Assembly (NCBI GenBank): GCA_018608735.1
Contig: JABAYZ010000244.1
Span: 1 to 6,086 of the forward strand
Direction: 5' to 3'
DNA: 6,086 nt
From: Flavobacteriaceae bacterium
GTDB lineage: Bacteria; Bacteroidota; Bacteroidia; Flavobacteriales; Flavobacteriaceae
Positions 1-6,086 of the stretch are shown in pieces. A program made the position numbers and the translations under genes. Position 1 is the stretch's first letter. Each line of letters starts with the position of its first letter. Below the pieces are notes generated by a model that had not been told where the DNA came from, made no database searches, and saw only the letters and a list, made by a program, of their open reading frames with translations.

Positions 1-1
1 C

Positions 2-823
2 ACAAAGGCCGTTCAAGAATTTGACACCATGGTCGAAAAGCTCAAAAAAGCAGGTGTACAGGTCATTGTCGTCGAGGATTCAAAAGACTTTGACACACCC
101 GACTCCATTTTTCCAAATAACTGGATTTCATTTCACGATAATGGTACCATTGGATTATATCCTATGTTTGCCGAAAATCGACGTCTAGAACGCAAGGATT
201 CAATTTTAGAAGCCGTTGAAGCCAAAGGTTTCAAAATTGAAACAGTGGTTGATTATACTGAAGCTGAAAACGATGGTTACTATTTGGAAGGAACTGGTAG
301 TATTTTATTGGATCGTGAGAACCAAAAAGCCTATTGCGCGCTTTCAGCAAGAGCCGATGAAGAATTGTTTATAGAGTTTTGTGAAGATTTCGAATATACA
401 CCAGTAGTGTTTTCAGCCTATCAAACGGTCAACGCTAAACGCGAAAAAATTTATCACACCAACGTAATGATGTGCTTAGGAACCACCTTTGCAGTGGTTT
501 GTTTGGCTAGTATCGATGACAAAAAAGAACGAAAAAATCTTCTTAAACACCTTCATGAAGATGGAAAAAAAGTCATTGAAATTTCTGAAGACCAAGTTAA
601 TAATTTCGCGGGGAACATGCTTCAATTAAAAGGTACTGATGACCATAGTTATTTGGTAATGAGTCAATCAGCATTAGATTCGCTACGTCCAGCTCAAGTC
701 CAGTTGTTAGAGGCTCATGCGACCATTATATCAAGTTCTTTAGATACCATCGAAGCTTGTGGTGGTGGTAGTGCACGCTGTATGATGGCCGAAGTGTTTT
801 TGCCACAAACGGCGTCAAATTAG
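2..823 (+). CDS. ctlX: Citrulline hydrolase CtlX-type (amidinotransferase/deiminase fold), 5'-truncated
   Basis: The frame is open to the left edge, and nine residues before the first visible ATG (position 29) continue family-like sequence (TKAVQEFDT). That ATG is therefore internal, and roughly 40 N-terminal residues of a ~300-residue protein are missing. Counting from the Met at 29, visible motifs are DSIFPNNW (25-32, substrate pocket region), EGTGS (87-91), the catalytic-type His in YHTN (H143), GNML (195-198) and a C-terminal GGGSARC with the likely nucleophilic Cys at 251. This Glu/His/Cys set is typical of the pentein fold shared by arginine deiminases, dimethylarginine hydrolases and amidinotransferases. 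The family called CtlX is described as acting on citrulline, which would release ornithine. The fold and family are well supported, but the exact substrate is inferred. The protein should be cytosolic, with no membrane segment seen. It is followed after 42 bases by argS on the same strand. No terminator hairpin is visible between them, so read-through is possible. Confidence 0.
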   Translation, partial: TKAVQEFDTMVEKLKKAGVQVIVVEDSKDFDTPDSIFPNNWISFHDNGTIGLYPMFAENRRLERKDSILEAVEAKGFKIETVVDYTEAENDGYYLEGTGSILLDRENQKAYCALSARADEELFIEFCEDFEYTPVVFSAYQTVNAKREKIYHTNVMMCLGTTFAVVCLASIDDKKERKNLLKHLHEDGKKVIEISEDQVNNFAGNMLQLKGTDDHSYLVMSQSALDSLRPAQVQLLEAHATIISSSLDTIEACGGGSARCMMAEVFLPQTASN

Positions 824-837
824 GATTAAAAAAAATG

Positions 838-845
838 TATCTTTG
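838..845 (+). promoter_or_regulatory. Putative Bacteroidota -7 promoter box for argS
   Basis: TATCTTTG matches the TAnnTTTG -7 consensus of Bacteroidota primary sigma factor promoters exactly. It lies in the 42-base gap after ctlX, just behind an A-rich run (828-835). Transcription would begin a few bases downstream, about 849-853, leaving a leader of roughly 13-17 bases before the ATG at 866. No clear TTTG -33 element sits at the usual 17-23 base distance; the nearest TTTG (799-802) is 35 bases away. The call therefore rests on the -7 box and its position. Confidence 0.
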
Positions 846-865
846 TGGCTGAAATCAGATATACA

Positions 866-2644
866 ATGACACTTCAGGAAGCTTTATCACACCATATAAA
901 ACAAGCGTTTGTAACGCTCTACAATACCCCTTTAGAAACGGTTGAATTTCAATCTACTCGTAAAGATTTTGAGGGCGATATTACCGTCGTAACCTTTTCA
1001 ATGTTGCGCACCGTAAAAATGAATCCAGCCCAATTGGGCGAAGATCTAGGGGCGTATTTATCTGAACATGCAGACGAAGTTGTGGGGTATAATGTCGTTA
1101 AAGGGTTTTTGAACCTAGTGATTTCTGACGCCTATTTTATGGCGTTCTTTCAAAACGTGAACTCGAATCCTACATTTGGTATTGTAAAACCCTCAAACGA
1201 TCAAGCGATGATGGTCGAGTATTCCTCTCCAAACACAAATAAACCCCTTCATTTAGGCCATGTTAGAAACAATCTGTTAGGCTATAGTGTGGCAGAGATT
1301 TTAAAGGCCTCAGGCAAAAAGGTCTATAAAACTCAAATTATCAATGATCGTGGGATTCATATATGTAAAAGTATGCTGGCTTGGCAACGTTATGGCAATA
1401 GTGAAACCCCAGAGACTACGGGGTTAAAAGGAGATAAGCTCGTTGGGAATTACTACGTAAAATTTGACAAAGTCTATAAAGAAGAAATCAGTACCTTAGA
1501 AGCACAGGGGCTTTCTACAGCCGATGCAAAAGCTCAAGCTCCCATTTTATTAGAAGCTCAAGACATGCTTTTAAAATGGGAAGCAGGAGATGCAGCAGTC
1601 GTGTCGCTTTGGGAGCAAATGAATGCCTGGGTATATGCTGGATTTGAAGTGACTTATAAAGCATTGGGTGTTGATTTTGATAGCTATTATTACGAGAGTC
1701 AAACCTATTTATTAGGGAAGTCATTTATAAAAGAAGGCCTTCAAAGCGGCGTGTTTATAAAAAAAGAAGACGGTTCGGTTTGGTGTGATTTGACTCCAGA
1801 CGGATTGGACGAAAAAATAGTTCTAAGAGCCGATGGAACGGCGGTTTATATGACCCAAGATATTGGGACAGCCATCCAACGTTTGAAAGATTTTCCTGAT
1901 GTTGGCGGAATGGTGTATACAGTTGGAAACGAACAAGACTACCATTTTAAAGTCTTGTTTTTAATCTTAAAAAAACTAGGGTTTGATTGGGCTAAAAATC
2001 TAACGCATTTAAGCTATGGCATGGTTGATTTGCCAAGTGGTAAGATGAAAAGTCGTGAGGGGACTGTTGTAGATGCGGACGATTTAATTGTGGAAATGGC
2101 TTCTACTGCCAAAGCTATTTCGCAAGAATTAGGGAAACTAGAAGGGTATTCAGCTACCGACAAAGAACAGACATATAAAACAATAGGCTTAGGGGCCTTG
2201 AAATATTTTATTTTGAAAGTAGACCCTAAAAAACGAATTTTGTTTGACCCTAAAGCCTCCGTAGATTTTCAAGGGAATACAGGGCCGTTCATACAATATA
2301 CCTATGCGAGAATTCAAGCTATTTTAAGGAAATCGCCCGTAGAAATTGGTGACGATGTCGTTCAAGAATATGGATTGCATGACAAAGAAAAATCGCTCCT
2401 AAAACAACTCCAGTTGTTCCCTGAAGTGATACAACAAGCGGCAGCCAATTACAGTCCTGCTTTAGTGGCAAATTATGCCTATGACTTGGTTAAGGAGTTT
2501 AACTCGTTTTATCAGAACGTATCCATTTTGGGTGCCGAAACCACTTCTCAAATTAAATTCAGAGTTCAGCTCTCAAGAGCAGTAGCCAATACAATTAAAA
2601 ATGCATTTGGTTTATTGGGAATTCAAGTTCCTGAACGCATGTAA
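866..2644 (+). CDS. argS: Arginyl-tRNA synthetase (class I)
   Basis: This cytosolic enzyme charges tRNA-Arg with arginine using ATP. Counting from the ATG at 866 the protein has 592 residues, a normal length for bacterial ArgS. In order it shows: the N-terminal tRNA-binding additional domain (about 1-90); the class I catalytic core with YSSPNTNKPLHLGHVRNN around the HIGH-type motif HLGH (129-132); INDRG in the active site; the KMSKS-type motif KMKSR (393-397), followed by EG as usual in ArgS; and an all-helical DALR anticodon-binding domain from about 476, closing with the characteristic VPERM. An upstream in-frame GTG at 845 would add seven residues, but its first base is the last base of the putative -7 promoter box. 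MTLQEAL at 866 also resembles the usual family N-terminus, so 866 is preferred. No Shine-Dalgarno sequence is present. It is probably the first gene of a unit with the three genes downstream; the next start is 12 bases away. Confidence 0.
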   Translation: MTLQEALSHHIKQAFVTLYNTPLETVEFQSTRKDFEGDITVVTFSMLRTVKMNPAQLGEDLGAYLSEHADEVVGYNVVKGFLNLVISDAYFMAFFQNVNSNPTFGIVKPSNDQAMMVEYSSPNTNKPLHLGHVRNNLLGYSVAEILKASGKKVYKTQIINDRGIHICKSMLAWQRYGNSETPETTGLKGDKLVGNYYVKFDKVYKEEISTLEAQGLSTADAKAQAPILLEAQDMLLKWEAGDAAVVSLWEQMNAWVYAGFEVTYKALGVDFDSYYYESQTYLLGKSFIKEGLQSGVFIKKEDGSVWCDLTPDGLDEKIVLRADGTAVYMTQDIGTAIQRLKDFPDVGGMVYTVGNEQDYHFKVLFLILKKLGFDWAKNLTHLSYGMVDLPSGKMKSREGTVVDADDLIVEMASTAKAISQELGKLEGYSATDKEQTYKTIGLGALKYFILKVDPKKRILFDPKASVDFQGNTGPFIQYTYARIQAILRKSPVEIGDDVVQEYGLHDKEKSLLKQLQLFPEVIQQAAANYSPALVANYAYDLVKEFNSFYQNVSILGAETTSQIKFRVQLSRAVANTIKNAFGLLGIQVPERM

Positions 2645-2656
2645 TTTTTAAGTGTT

Positions 2657-3256
2657 ATGGTAGATGTTTTAAATGATTTTATTCCGCCCGCTGCCTCAGA
2701 GCAAGTTGCTACACTGTTGTCACATGATAATTTAGCGGTTAAAATTAAGCGAGAACGTAAAACACGTCATGGCGATTACCGGCGTTTACCCAACGGAAAA
2801 CATCAAATCACCATCAATTCAAATTTAAACACCTATCGGTTTTTGATCACCTTAATTCACGAAATTGCACATTTTGAAGCCTATCAATCGTATGGCAAAC
2901 TAATTAAGCCTCATGGATTGGAATGGAAATCTGTTTTTCAGCACTTAATGTTACCTTTTCTAAGACCCGAAGTGTTTCCAAATGAAGTGTTACCATTATT
3001 AGCAGCACATTTTAAAAACCCAAAAGCGAGTAGTGATTCCGACCCTGTTTTGGCCTTGAAACTCAAGCAATACGATCCCCCTAACGGAAAAACATTTATC
3101 TTTGAAGTTCCCGAGGGAACCGTGTTTAAACTTTATAATGGAAAAATATTCCGTAAAGGCCCAAAAAGACGCACACGTTTTGAATGCACTAACTTGGCTA
3201 CAGGCCGGCTGTATGTTTTTAACCCCAACGCAGAAGTTGAACTCTTAAATAAATAA
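2657..3256 (+). CDS. SprT-like domain protein (putative zinc metalloprotease)
   Basis: This 199-residue protein has a SprT/Spartan-type zincin core. The motif HEIAH (68-72) supplies two histidine zinc ligands and the catalytic Glu69. H86 in PHGLEW is the likely third ligand, matching the HG-x-x-W/F arrangement that follows HExxH in this family. The region before it (about 20-66) fits the SprT strand-helix lead-in. The C-terminal part (about 140-199) resembles the SprT zinc ribbon in layout, but the whole protein has a single cysteine (C177), so it cannot form a four-Cys site. There is no signal peptide or membrane segment, so a cytosolic location is expected. The biological role of bacterial SprT proteins is poorly defined; the eukaryotic relative Spartan cleaves DNA-protein crosslinks, and that function should not be transferred here. 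It starts 12 bases after argS and ends 6 bases before the guanylyltransferase gene, so it is probably cotranscribed with both. The family call is strong; active protease function is inferred. Confidence 0.
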   Translation: MVDVLNDFIPPAASEQVATLLSHDNLAVKIKRERKTRHGDYRRLPNGKHQITINSNLNTYRFLITLIHEIAHFEAYQSYGKLIKPHGLEWKSVFQHLMLPFLRPEVFPNEVLPLLAAHFKNPKASSDSDPVLALKLKQYDPPNGKTFIFEVPEGTVFKLYNGKIFRKGPKRRTRFECTNLATGRLYVFNPNAEVELLNK

Positions 3257-3262
3257 ATTAAG

Positions 3263-4342
3263 ATGAATAAAAATTATTATGCAATTATAATGGCCGGTGG
3301 CGTTGGTTCTCGTTTTTGGCCGGTGAGTAAGGAAACCTTTCCTAAACAATTTCATGATATGCTAGGGACCGGTCAGTCGCTTTTACAAAAAACGGCTTCT
3401 CGTTTGGAAGGTTTGATTCCAAAAGAAAATATCCTTATTTTAACCAACGAACGCTACTGTGATTTGGTGCTGGAACAATTGCCTAAAATTCATAAAAATC
3501 AAATTATTGCTGAACCTGACATGCGAAATACAGCACCTTGTATTTTAATGGCCGCCATGAAAATCCACAAACAAAATCCAGAAGCTGTTATGGTCGTTGC
3601 GCCTAGTGATCATTGGATCGAAGATGAAACGGCGTTTATTTCTAACCTTCAAAATGCTTTTGATTTTTCAGAACATTCAGATGTACTGATGACCTTAGGA
3701 ATCCAACCCACATTTGCCAATACCGGGTATGGATATATTGAATATGATAAAACCAGTCAAACCGCTCAAAAGAAAGTACTTCAATTTCGGGAAAAGCCAG
3801 ATTATGAAACCGCCAAAGGGTTTTTGAAAAAAGGTAATTTTCTTTGGAATGGCGGTATTTTTATTTGGTCAACTTCTAGCGTTTTGAAAGCTTTTGAAAC
3901 CCATCAACCAAAATTATATGCCCTTTTTGCTTCAGGTCAAAAGCATTATAATACTGAAACTGAAGCTGCTTTTGTTTTGGAACATTACAGCAAATCAGAA
4001 AATATTTCTGTGGATTATGCCATTATGGAACCTAGTGAAAATGTATATGTGATCCCTGCAACTTTTGACTGGAATGATTTAGGAACTTGGGGGAGTTTGT
4101 ATGATAAAATTACTGATAATCCCACGGAAAATGCAGTTGTTAATGCCCGTTTGCTAGCAGAAAACTCAGTAGGTAATATGATTAAAACGGACACCAATAA
4201 AATTGTAGTTCTTGACGGTTTGAATGATTTTATAGTCGTAGAAGACAAAGAAATTTTACTTATCTTTCCAAAACATAAAGAACAAGACATTAAGCAATTG
4301 CGTAGTCGGGTGAAGGAAAAGTTTGGCGATCAACATATTTAA
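3263..4342 (+). CDS. manC: Mannose-1-phosphate guanylyltransferase (GDP-mannose pyrophosphorylase)
   Basis: This enzyme converts mannose-1-phosphate and GTP to GDP-mannose and pyrophosphate in the cytosol. It supplies the donor for mannose- and fucose-containing surface polysaccharides. The 359-residue protein shows the nucleotidyltransferase signature AGGVGSRFWP (11-20) followed by FPKQF (26-30). It also has EPDMRNTAP (84-92), the metal-binding APSDH (113-117), NTGYGYIE (153-160), FREKP (175-179), WNGGIF (195-200), SVDYAIME (249-256) and FDWNDLGTW (268-276). All are typical of the mannose-1-phosphate guanylyltransferase family, and no key residue is visibly lost. It lacks the C-terminal cupin phosphomannose isomerase domain of the bifunctional ~470-residue ManC/AlgA forms, so it is the single-function type. 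It starts 6 bases after the SprT-like gene and ends 2 bases before the DUF389 gene. No other polysaccharide genes are in the window, so it appears to be a stand-alone housekeeping copy, not part of a capsule locus. Confidence 0.
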   Translation: MNKNYYAIIMAGGVGSRFWPVSKETFPKQFHDMLGTGQSLLQKTASRLEGLIPKENILILTNERYCDLVLEQLPKIHKNQIIAEPDMRNTAPCILMAAMKIHKQNPEAVMVVAPSDHWIEDETAFISNLQNAFDFSEHSDVLMTLGIQPTFANTGYGYIEYDKTSQTAQKKVLQFREKPDYETAKGFLKKGNFLWNGGIFIWSTSSVLKAFETHQPKLYALFASGQKHYNTETEAAFVLEHYSKSENISVDYAIMEPSENVYVIPATFDWNDLGTWGSLYDKITDNPTENAVVNARLLAENSVGNMIKTDTNKIVVLDGLNDFIVVEDKEILLIFPKHKEQDIKQLRSRVKEKFGDQHI

Positions 4343-4344
4343 TT

Positions 4345-5778
4345 ATGGATAACAATTTAAATCAAGACTTACAAAACGAGAAAACGGAGCAATCTAAAGC
4401 TGCGGTTAAAGCGGATGCCAAAGGGTTATGGGCTTCCTTAAAAACATTCATAATAGAACTCTTAGATTTCAGTCATGATACGGATAGAGAGGCTACAATA
4501 GCCGCTATAAAAATGGATATTCCTTTTAAGGGTGCTACAGCTTGGATTTTGATTTGTTCTATTTTTGTGGCTTCCGTTGGGTTGAATGCCAATTCCACTG
4601 CAGTAGTTATCGGAGCGATGTTAATTTCACCTCTTATGGGGCCTATACTTGGAATTGGACTCTCTATCGCCATCAATGATATTGACACCCTAAGAAAGTC
4701 TTTGATTAATTTGGCGACCATGCTCGTATTGAGTTTGCTAACCGCTTTTTTGTTTTTTTACCTCTTTCCTTTAAGTCAAGATAATTCAGAATTATTGGGG
4801 CGTGTTAAACCAGACATTAGGGACGTGCTAATCGCGTTTTTTGGAGGCCTTGCACTCATCATCGCAAGAACAAAAAAAGGTACAGTTGCTTCTGTTATAT
4901 TTGGAGTTGCTATTGCCACCGCACTTATGCCACCACTGTGTACGGCGGGTTACGGCTTGTCTCAAGGGAATTGGGATTACTTTTTTCGTGCCATGTATTT
5001 GTTTACCATCAACACGATTTTTATTGCTTTAGCAACATTCATAGTTTTAAAGATTTTACGATTTCCAATGTTGAGGTATGCCAATTCGCAACGCCGAAAA
5101 AACATAGCTCGTATTGTGACCATATTGGCTGTAGCTGCGATGCTGCCTGCAGGGTGGACTTTTTATGATGTATTACAAGAGACCCGATATGAACAGAGTT
5201 ATAAAACCTATCTAGAATCCGAAATTAATCATAACGATAACCTTTGGCTTCAACGCGAAAAACTCGATACGGCTGCTAAAAAAATAACTCTAAATTTTAA
5301 TGGTGAAATTAATGAAGCGACCAAATCTGACCTTATAAATGAGTTGAAAGGCTATGAATATCTTAAAGATTTCAGCTTGGAAATTAATGGTAATAAAAAC
5401 AGGAGTACCGATAAAATTCTTGAGCTTTACGATAGGGCTATCGACAAAATCGAAAAACGCGATAGTATTATTGCTACTCTTGAATTTGCTAATGACAGTC
5501 TAAAACGTGCCCTTAGTTCCAATAAAAATGAAATGGATTTGAACGTGTTTTCAAACCTTTATAAAGATGCTAAAATTCAATTTCCTGAGTTAGAGTTTTT
5601 TGGATATGCAAAAATGCTTTCCTCTTCCAATTTTAGAAACACAGATACGATTTCGCTAGTAAAGACCCAATGGAATTCTTCGTTATCAGATAGTCTTGTG
5701 ACGCTTCAAAAGCAAGCATTAAAAACTTGGATTGAAAAAGAGTTGAGTAGAAACGATGTTGAAATTATTAGTAACTAG
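4345..5778 (+). CDS. DUF389 family integral membrane protein with C-terminal periplasmic region
   Basis: This 477-residue protein belongs to the uncharacterised DUF389 (TIGR00341-like) family; its function is unknown. A soluble N-terminus (1-60) is followed by about seven membrane segments near 66-81, 84-109, 119-141, 159-173, 180-204, 214-236 and 256-275. The family-type motifs GAMLISPLMGP (90-100) and ATALMPPLCTAG (191-202) lie in segments 2 and 5. Basic clusters at RK (117-118), RTKK (175-178) and RRK (250-252) fall in alternate loops, which by the positive-inside rule gives N-terminus in and C-terminus out. The last ~200 residues would then be periplasmic: a beta-alpha-beta-like unit (about 313-348), a probable coiled coil (355-392) and a second beta-alpha-beta-like unit (about 434-475). 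The start lies only 2 bases after the manC stop, with no room for a separate ribosome site, so translational coupling is likely. Its stop overlaps that of the convergent ABC ATPase gene. Family call is firm; topology is inferred from sequence by eye. Confidence 0.
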   Translation: MDNNLNQDLQNEKTEQSKAAVKADAKGLWASLKTFIIELLDFSHDTDREATIAAIKMDIPFKGATAWILICSIFVASVGLNANSTAVVIGAMLISPLMGPILGIGLSIAINDIDTLRKSLINLATMLVLSLLTAFLFFYLFPLSQDNSELLGRVKPDIRDVLIAFFGGLALIIARTKKGTVASVIFGVAIATALMPPLCTAGYGLSQGNWDYFFRAMYLFTINTIFIALATFIVLKILRFPMLRYANSQRRKNIARIVTILAVAAMLPAGWTFYDVLQETRYEQSYKTYLESEINHNDNLWLQREKLDTAAKKITLNFNGEINEATKSDLINELKGYEYLKDFSLEINGNKNRSTDKILELYDRAIDKIEKRDSIIATLEFANDSLKRALSSNKNEMDLNVFSNLYKDAKIQFPELEFFGYAKMLSSSNFRNTDTISLVKTQWNSSLSDSLVTLQKQALKTWIEKELSRNDVEIISN

Positions 5779-6086
5779 AGATCGTCGAGATACATTTTAC
5801 GCACCTTTTTGAATAAGTTTGAGGAGTACACAAAGTCTGTAACCACTTCATTGTCCGTTCGAAAAATAGTGTCTTTGCTGCCTTCCCAAGCCTTAAGACC
5901 ATCTTTTAGAAATAAAATTTTTTCACCAATTTCCATTACAGAATTCATGTCATGTGAATTGATGACGGTAACAATGTCAAATTCTTTGGTAATTTCTTGA
6001 ATTAAATTATCAATAACGATCGCAGTTTTAGGATCTAAGCCCGAGTTTGGTTCGTCACAAAATAAATATTTTGGATTGTTGACAAT
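5775..6086 (-). CDS. ABC transporter ATP-binding protein, C-terminal part (probably MlaF-like)
   Basis: The minus strand is open from the right edge to a TAG at 5777-5775, giving 103 codons with no start in the window. The N-terminal half, including Walker A and the signature motif, lies outside. The visible part begins just before Walker B: LFCDEP (visible residues 8-13, with D11 and catalytic E12). Next come the D-loop SGLD (15-18) and the switch histidine in NSHD (H45). A region with KILFLKDG and AWEGS follows, as in ABC ATPases after the H-loop. The tail VVTDFVYSSNLFKKVRKMYL resembles that of MlaF-type ATPases, which energise phospholipid transport between the membranes with an MlaE permease and an MlaD-like protein. 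Those partners would be expected beyond position 6086 but cannot be seen. ABC ATPase identity is very secure; the MlaF-like subtype is inferred from the tail and DEPNSGLDPKT motif. It is convergent with the DUF389 gene, overlapping it by four bases. Confidence 0.
   Translation of the reverse strand: MVNNPKYLFCDEPNSGLDPKTAIVIDNLIQEITKEFDIVTVINSHDMNSVMEIGEKILFLKDGLKAWEGSKDTIFRTDNEVVTDFVYSSNLFKKVRKMYLDDL

Noticed and set aside
1541..1580. Inverted repeat CCCATTTTA / TAAAATGGG (1541-1549 and 1572-1580) with a small inner AAGC/GCTT stem, inside argS.
   Set aside because: A 9-base perfect inverted repeat at this spacing is expected about once by chance in several kb of AT-rich DNA. It lies within well-conserved coding sequence and has no following T-run, so it is not a terminator.
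1515..1724. Minus-strand open frame of 69 codons inside argS.
   Set aside because: It is wholly antisense to a conserved synthetase, has no recognisable domain and no promoter or start context; it is a shadow frame.
4015..4290. Minus-strand open frame of 91 codons inside manC.
   Set aside because: It is antisense to the conserved guanylyltransferase; its composition is explained by the codons of the opposite strand.
4560..4567. TATTTTTG, a match to the TAnnTTTG promoter box inside the DUF389 gene.
   Set aside because: It falls within codons for the first membrane segment, has no gene start at a sensible distance, and such a short degenerate box recurs by chance in AT-rich DNA.
4473..4721. 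Minus-strand open frame of 82 codons, hydrophobic in places, inside the DUF389 gene.
   Set aside because: The hydrophobic look is a by-product of antisense reading through membrane-segment codons, and the sense-strand gene is secure.
4841..5168. Two overlapping plus-strand frames (4841-5032 and 4938-5168) within the DUF389 gene.
   Set aside because: Both lie out of frame inside a clear membrane protein and encode Cys/His-rich nonsense with no family features.
5779..5800. Possible terminator around GAGATCGTCGAGAT after the DUF389 gene.
   Set aside because: It contains only a short direct repeat (GAGAT) and a weak TCGTCGA symmetry, with no stable stem and no adjacent T-run; it also codes for the ABC ATPase C-terminus.
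5809..6000. Plus-strand open frame of 63 codons near the right edge.
   Set aside because: The opposite strand encodes an ABC ATPase with Walker B, D-loop and H-loop in a frame open across the whole region, so this frame is its shadow.

Overview
The window looks like a chromosomal segment from a member of the Bacteroidota, most likely the family Flavobacteriaceae. The DNA is AT-rich. No start codon has a convincing Shine-Dalgarno sequence. A Bacteroidota-type -7 promoter box (TAnnTTTG) lies in front of argS, and all the proteins read like flavobacterial family members. The assignment rests on recognition of these features, not on a database search.

Layout: (1) 2-823, plus strand: 3' part of a citrulline hydrolase / amidinotransferase-fold gene of the CtlX type; its first ~40 codons lie before the window. 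(2) 824-865: short gap with the putative argS promoter. (3) 866-2644: argS, arginyl-tRNA synthetase. (4) 2657-3256: SprT-like zinc metalloprotease-fold protein. (5) 3263-4342: mannose-1-phosphate guanylyltransferase (manC type). (6) 4345-5778: DUF389 membrane protein with a large C-terminal, probably periplasmic region. (7) 5775-6086, minus strand: C-terminal 103 codons of an ABC transporter ATPase, probably of the MlaF-like lipid-transport type, with its start beyond the window end. This gene shares the palindrome CTAG with the DUF389 gene, so the two stop codons overlap.

Genes 3-6 are separated by only 12, 6 and 2 bases and probably form one transcription unit running from the argS promoter. 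Their roles are mixed: translation, an uncharacterised SprT-like protein, GDP-mannose supply for surface glycans, and an uncharacterised membrane protein. The first two genes share an arginine theme, one acting on citrulline or a related compound and the other charging tRNA with arginine. No RNA genes, insertion sequences, CRISPR arrays, phage genes or other obvious mobile DNA are visible. This is mostly ordinary core genome. The points most worth a second look are the DUF389 C-terminal architecture, the apparently degenerate zinc ribbon of the SprT-like protein, and the argS start/promoter conflict.

[Format note: the original answer gave no confidence values for features; the 0 in each is a placeholder required by the schema, not an estimate.]
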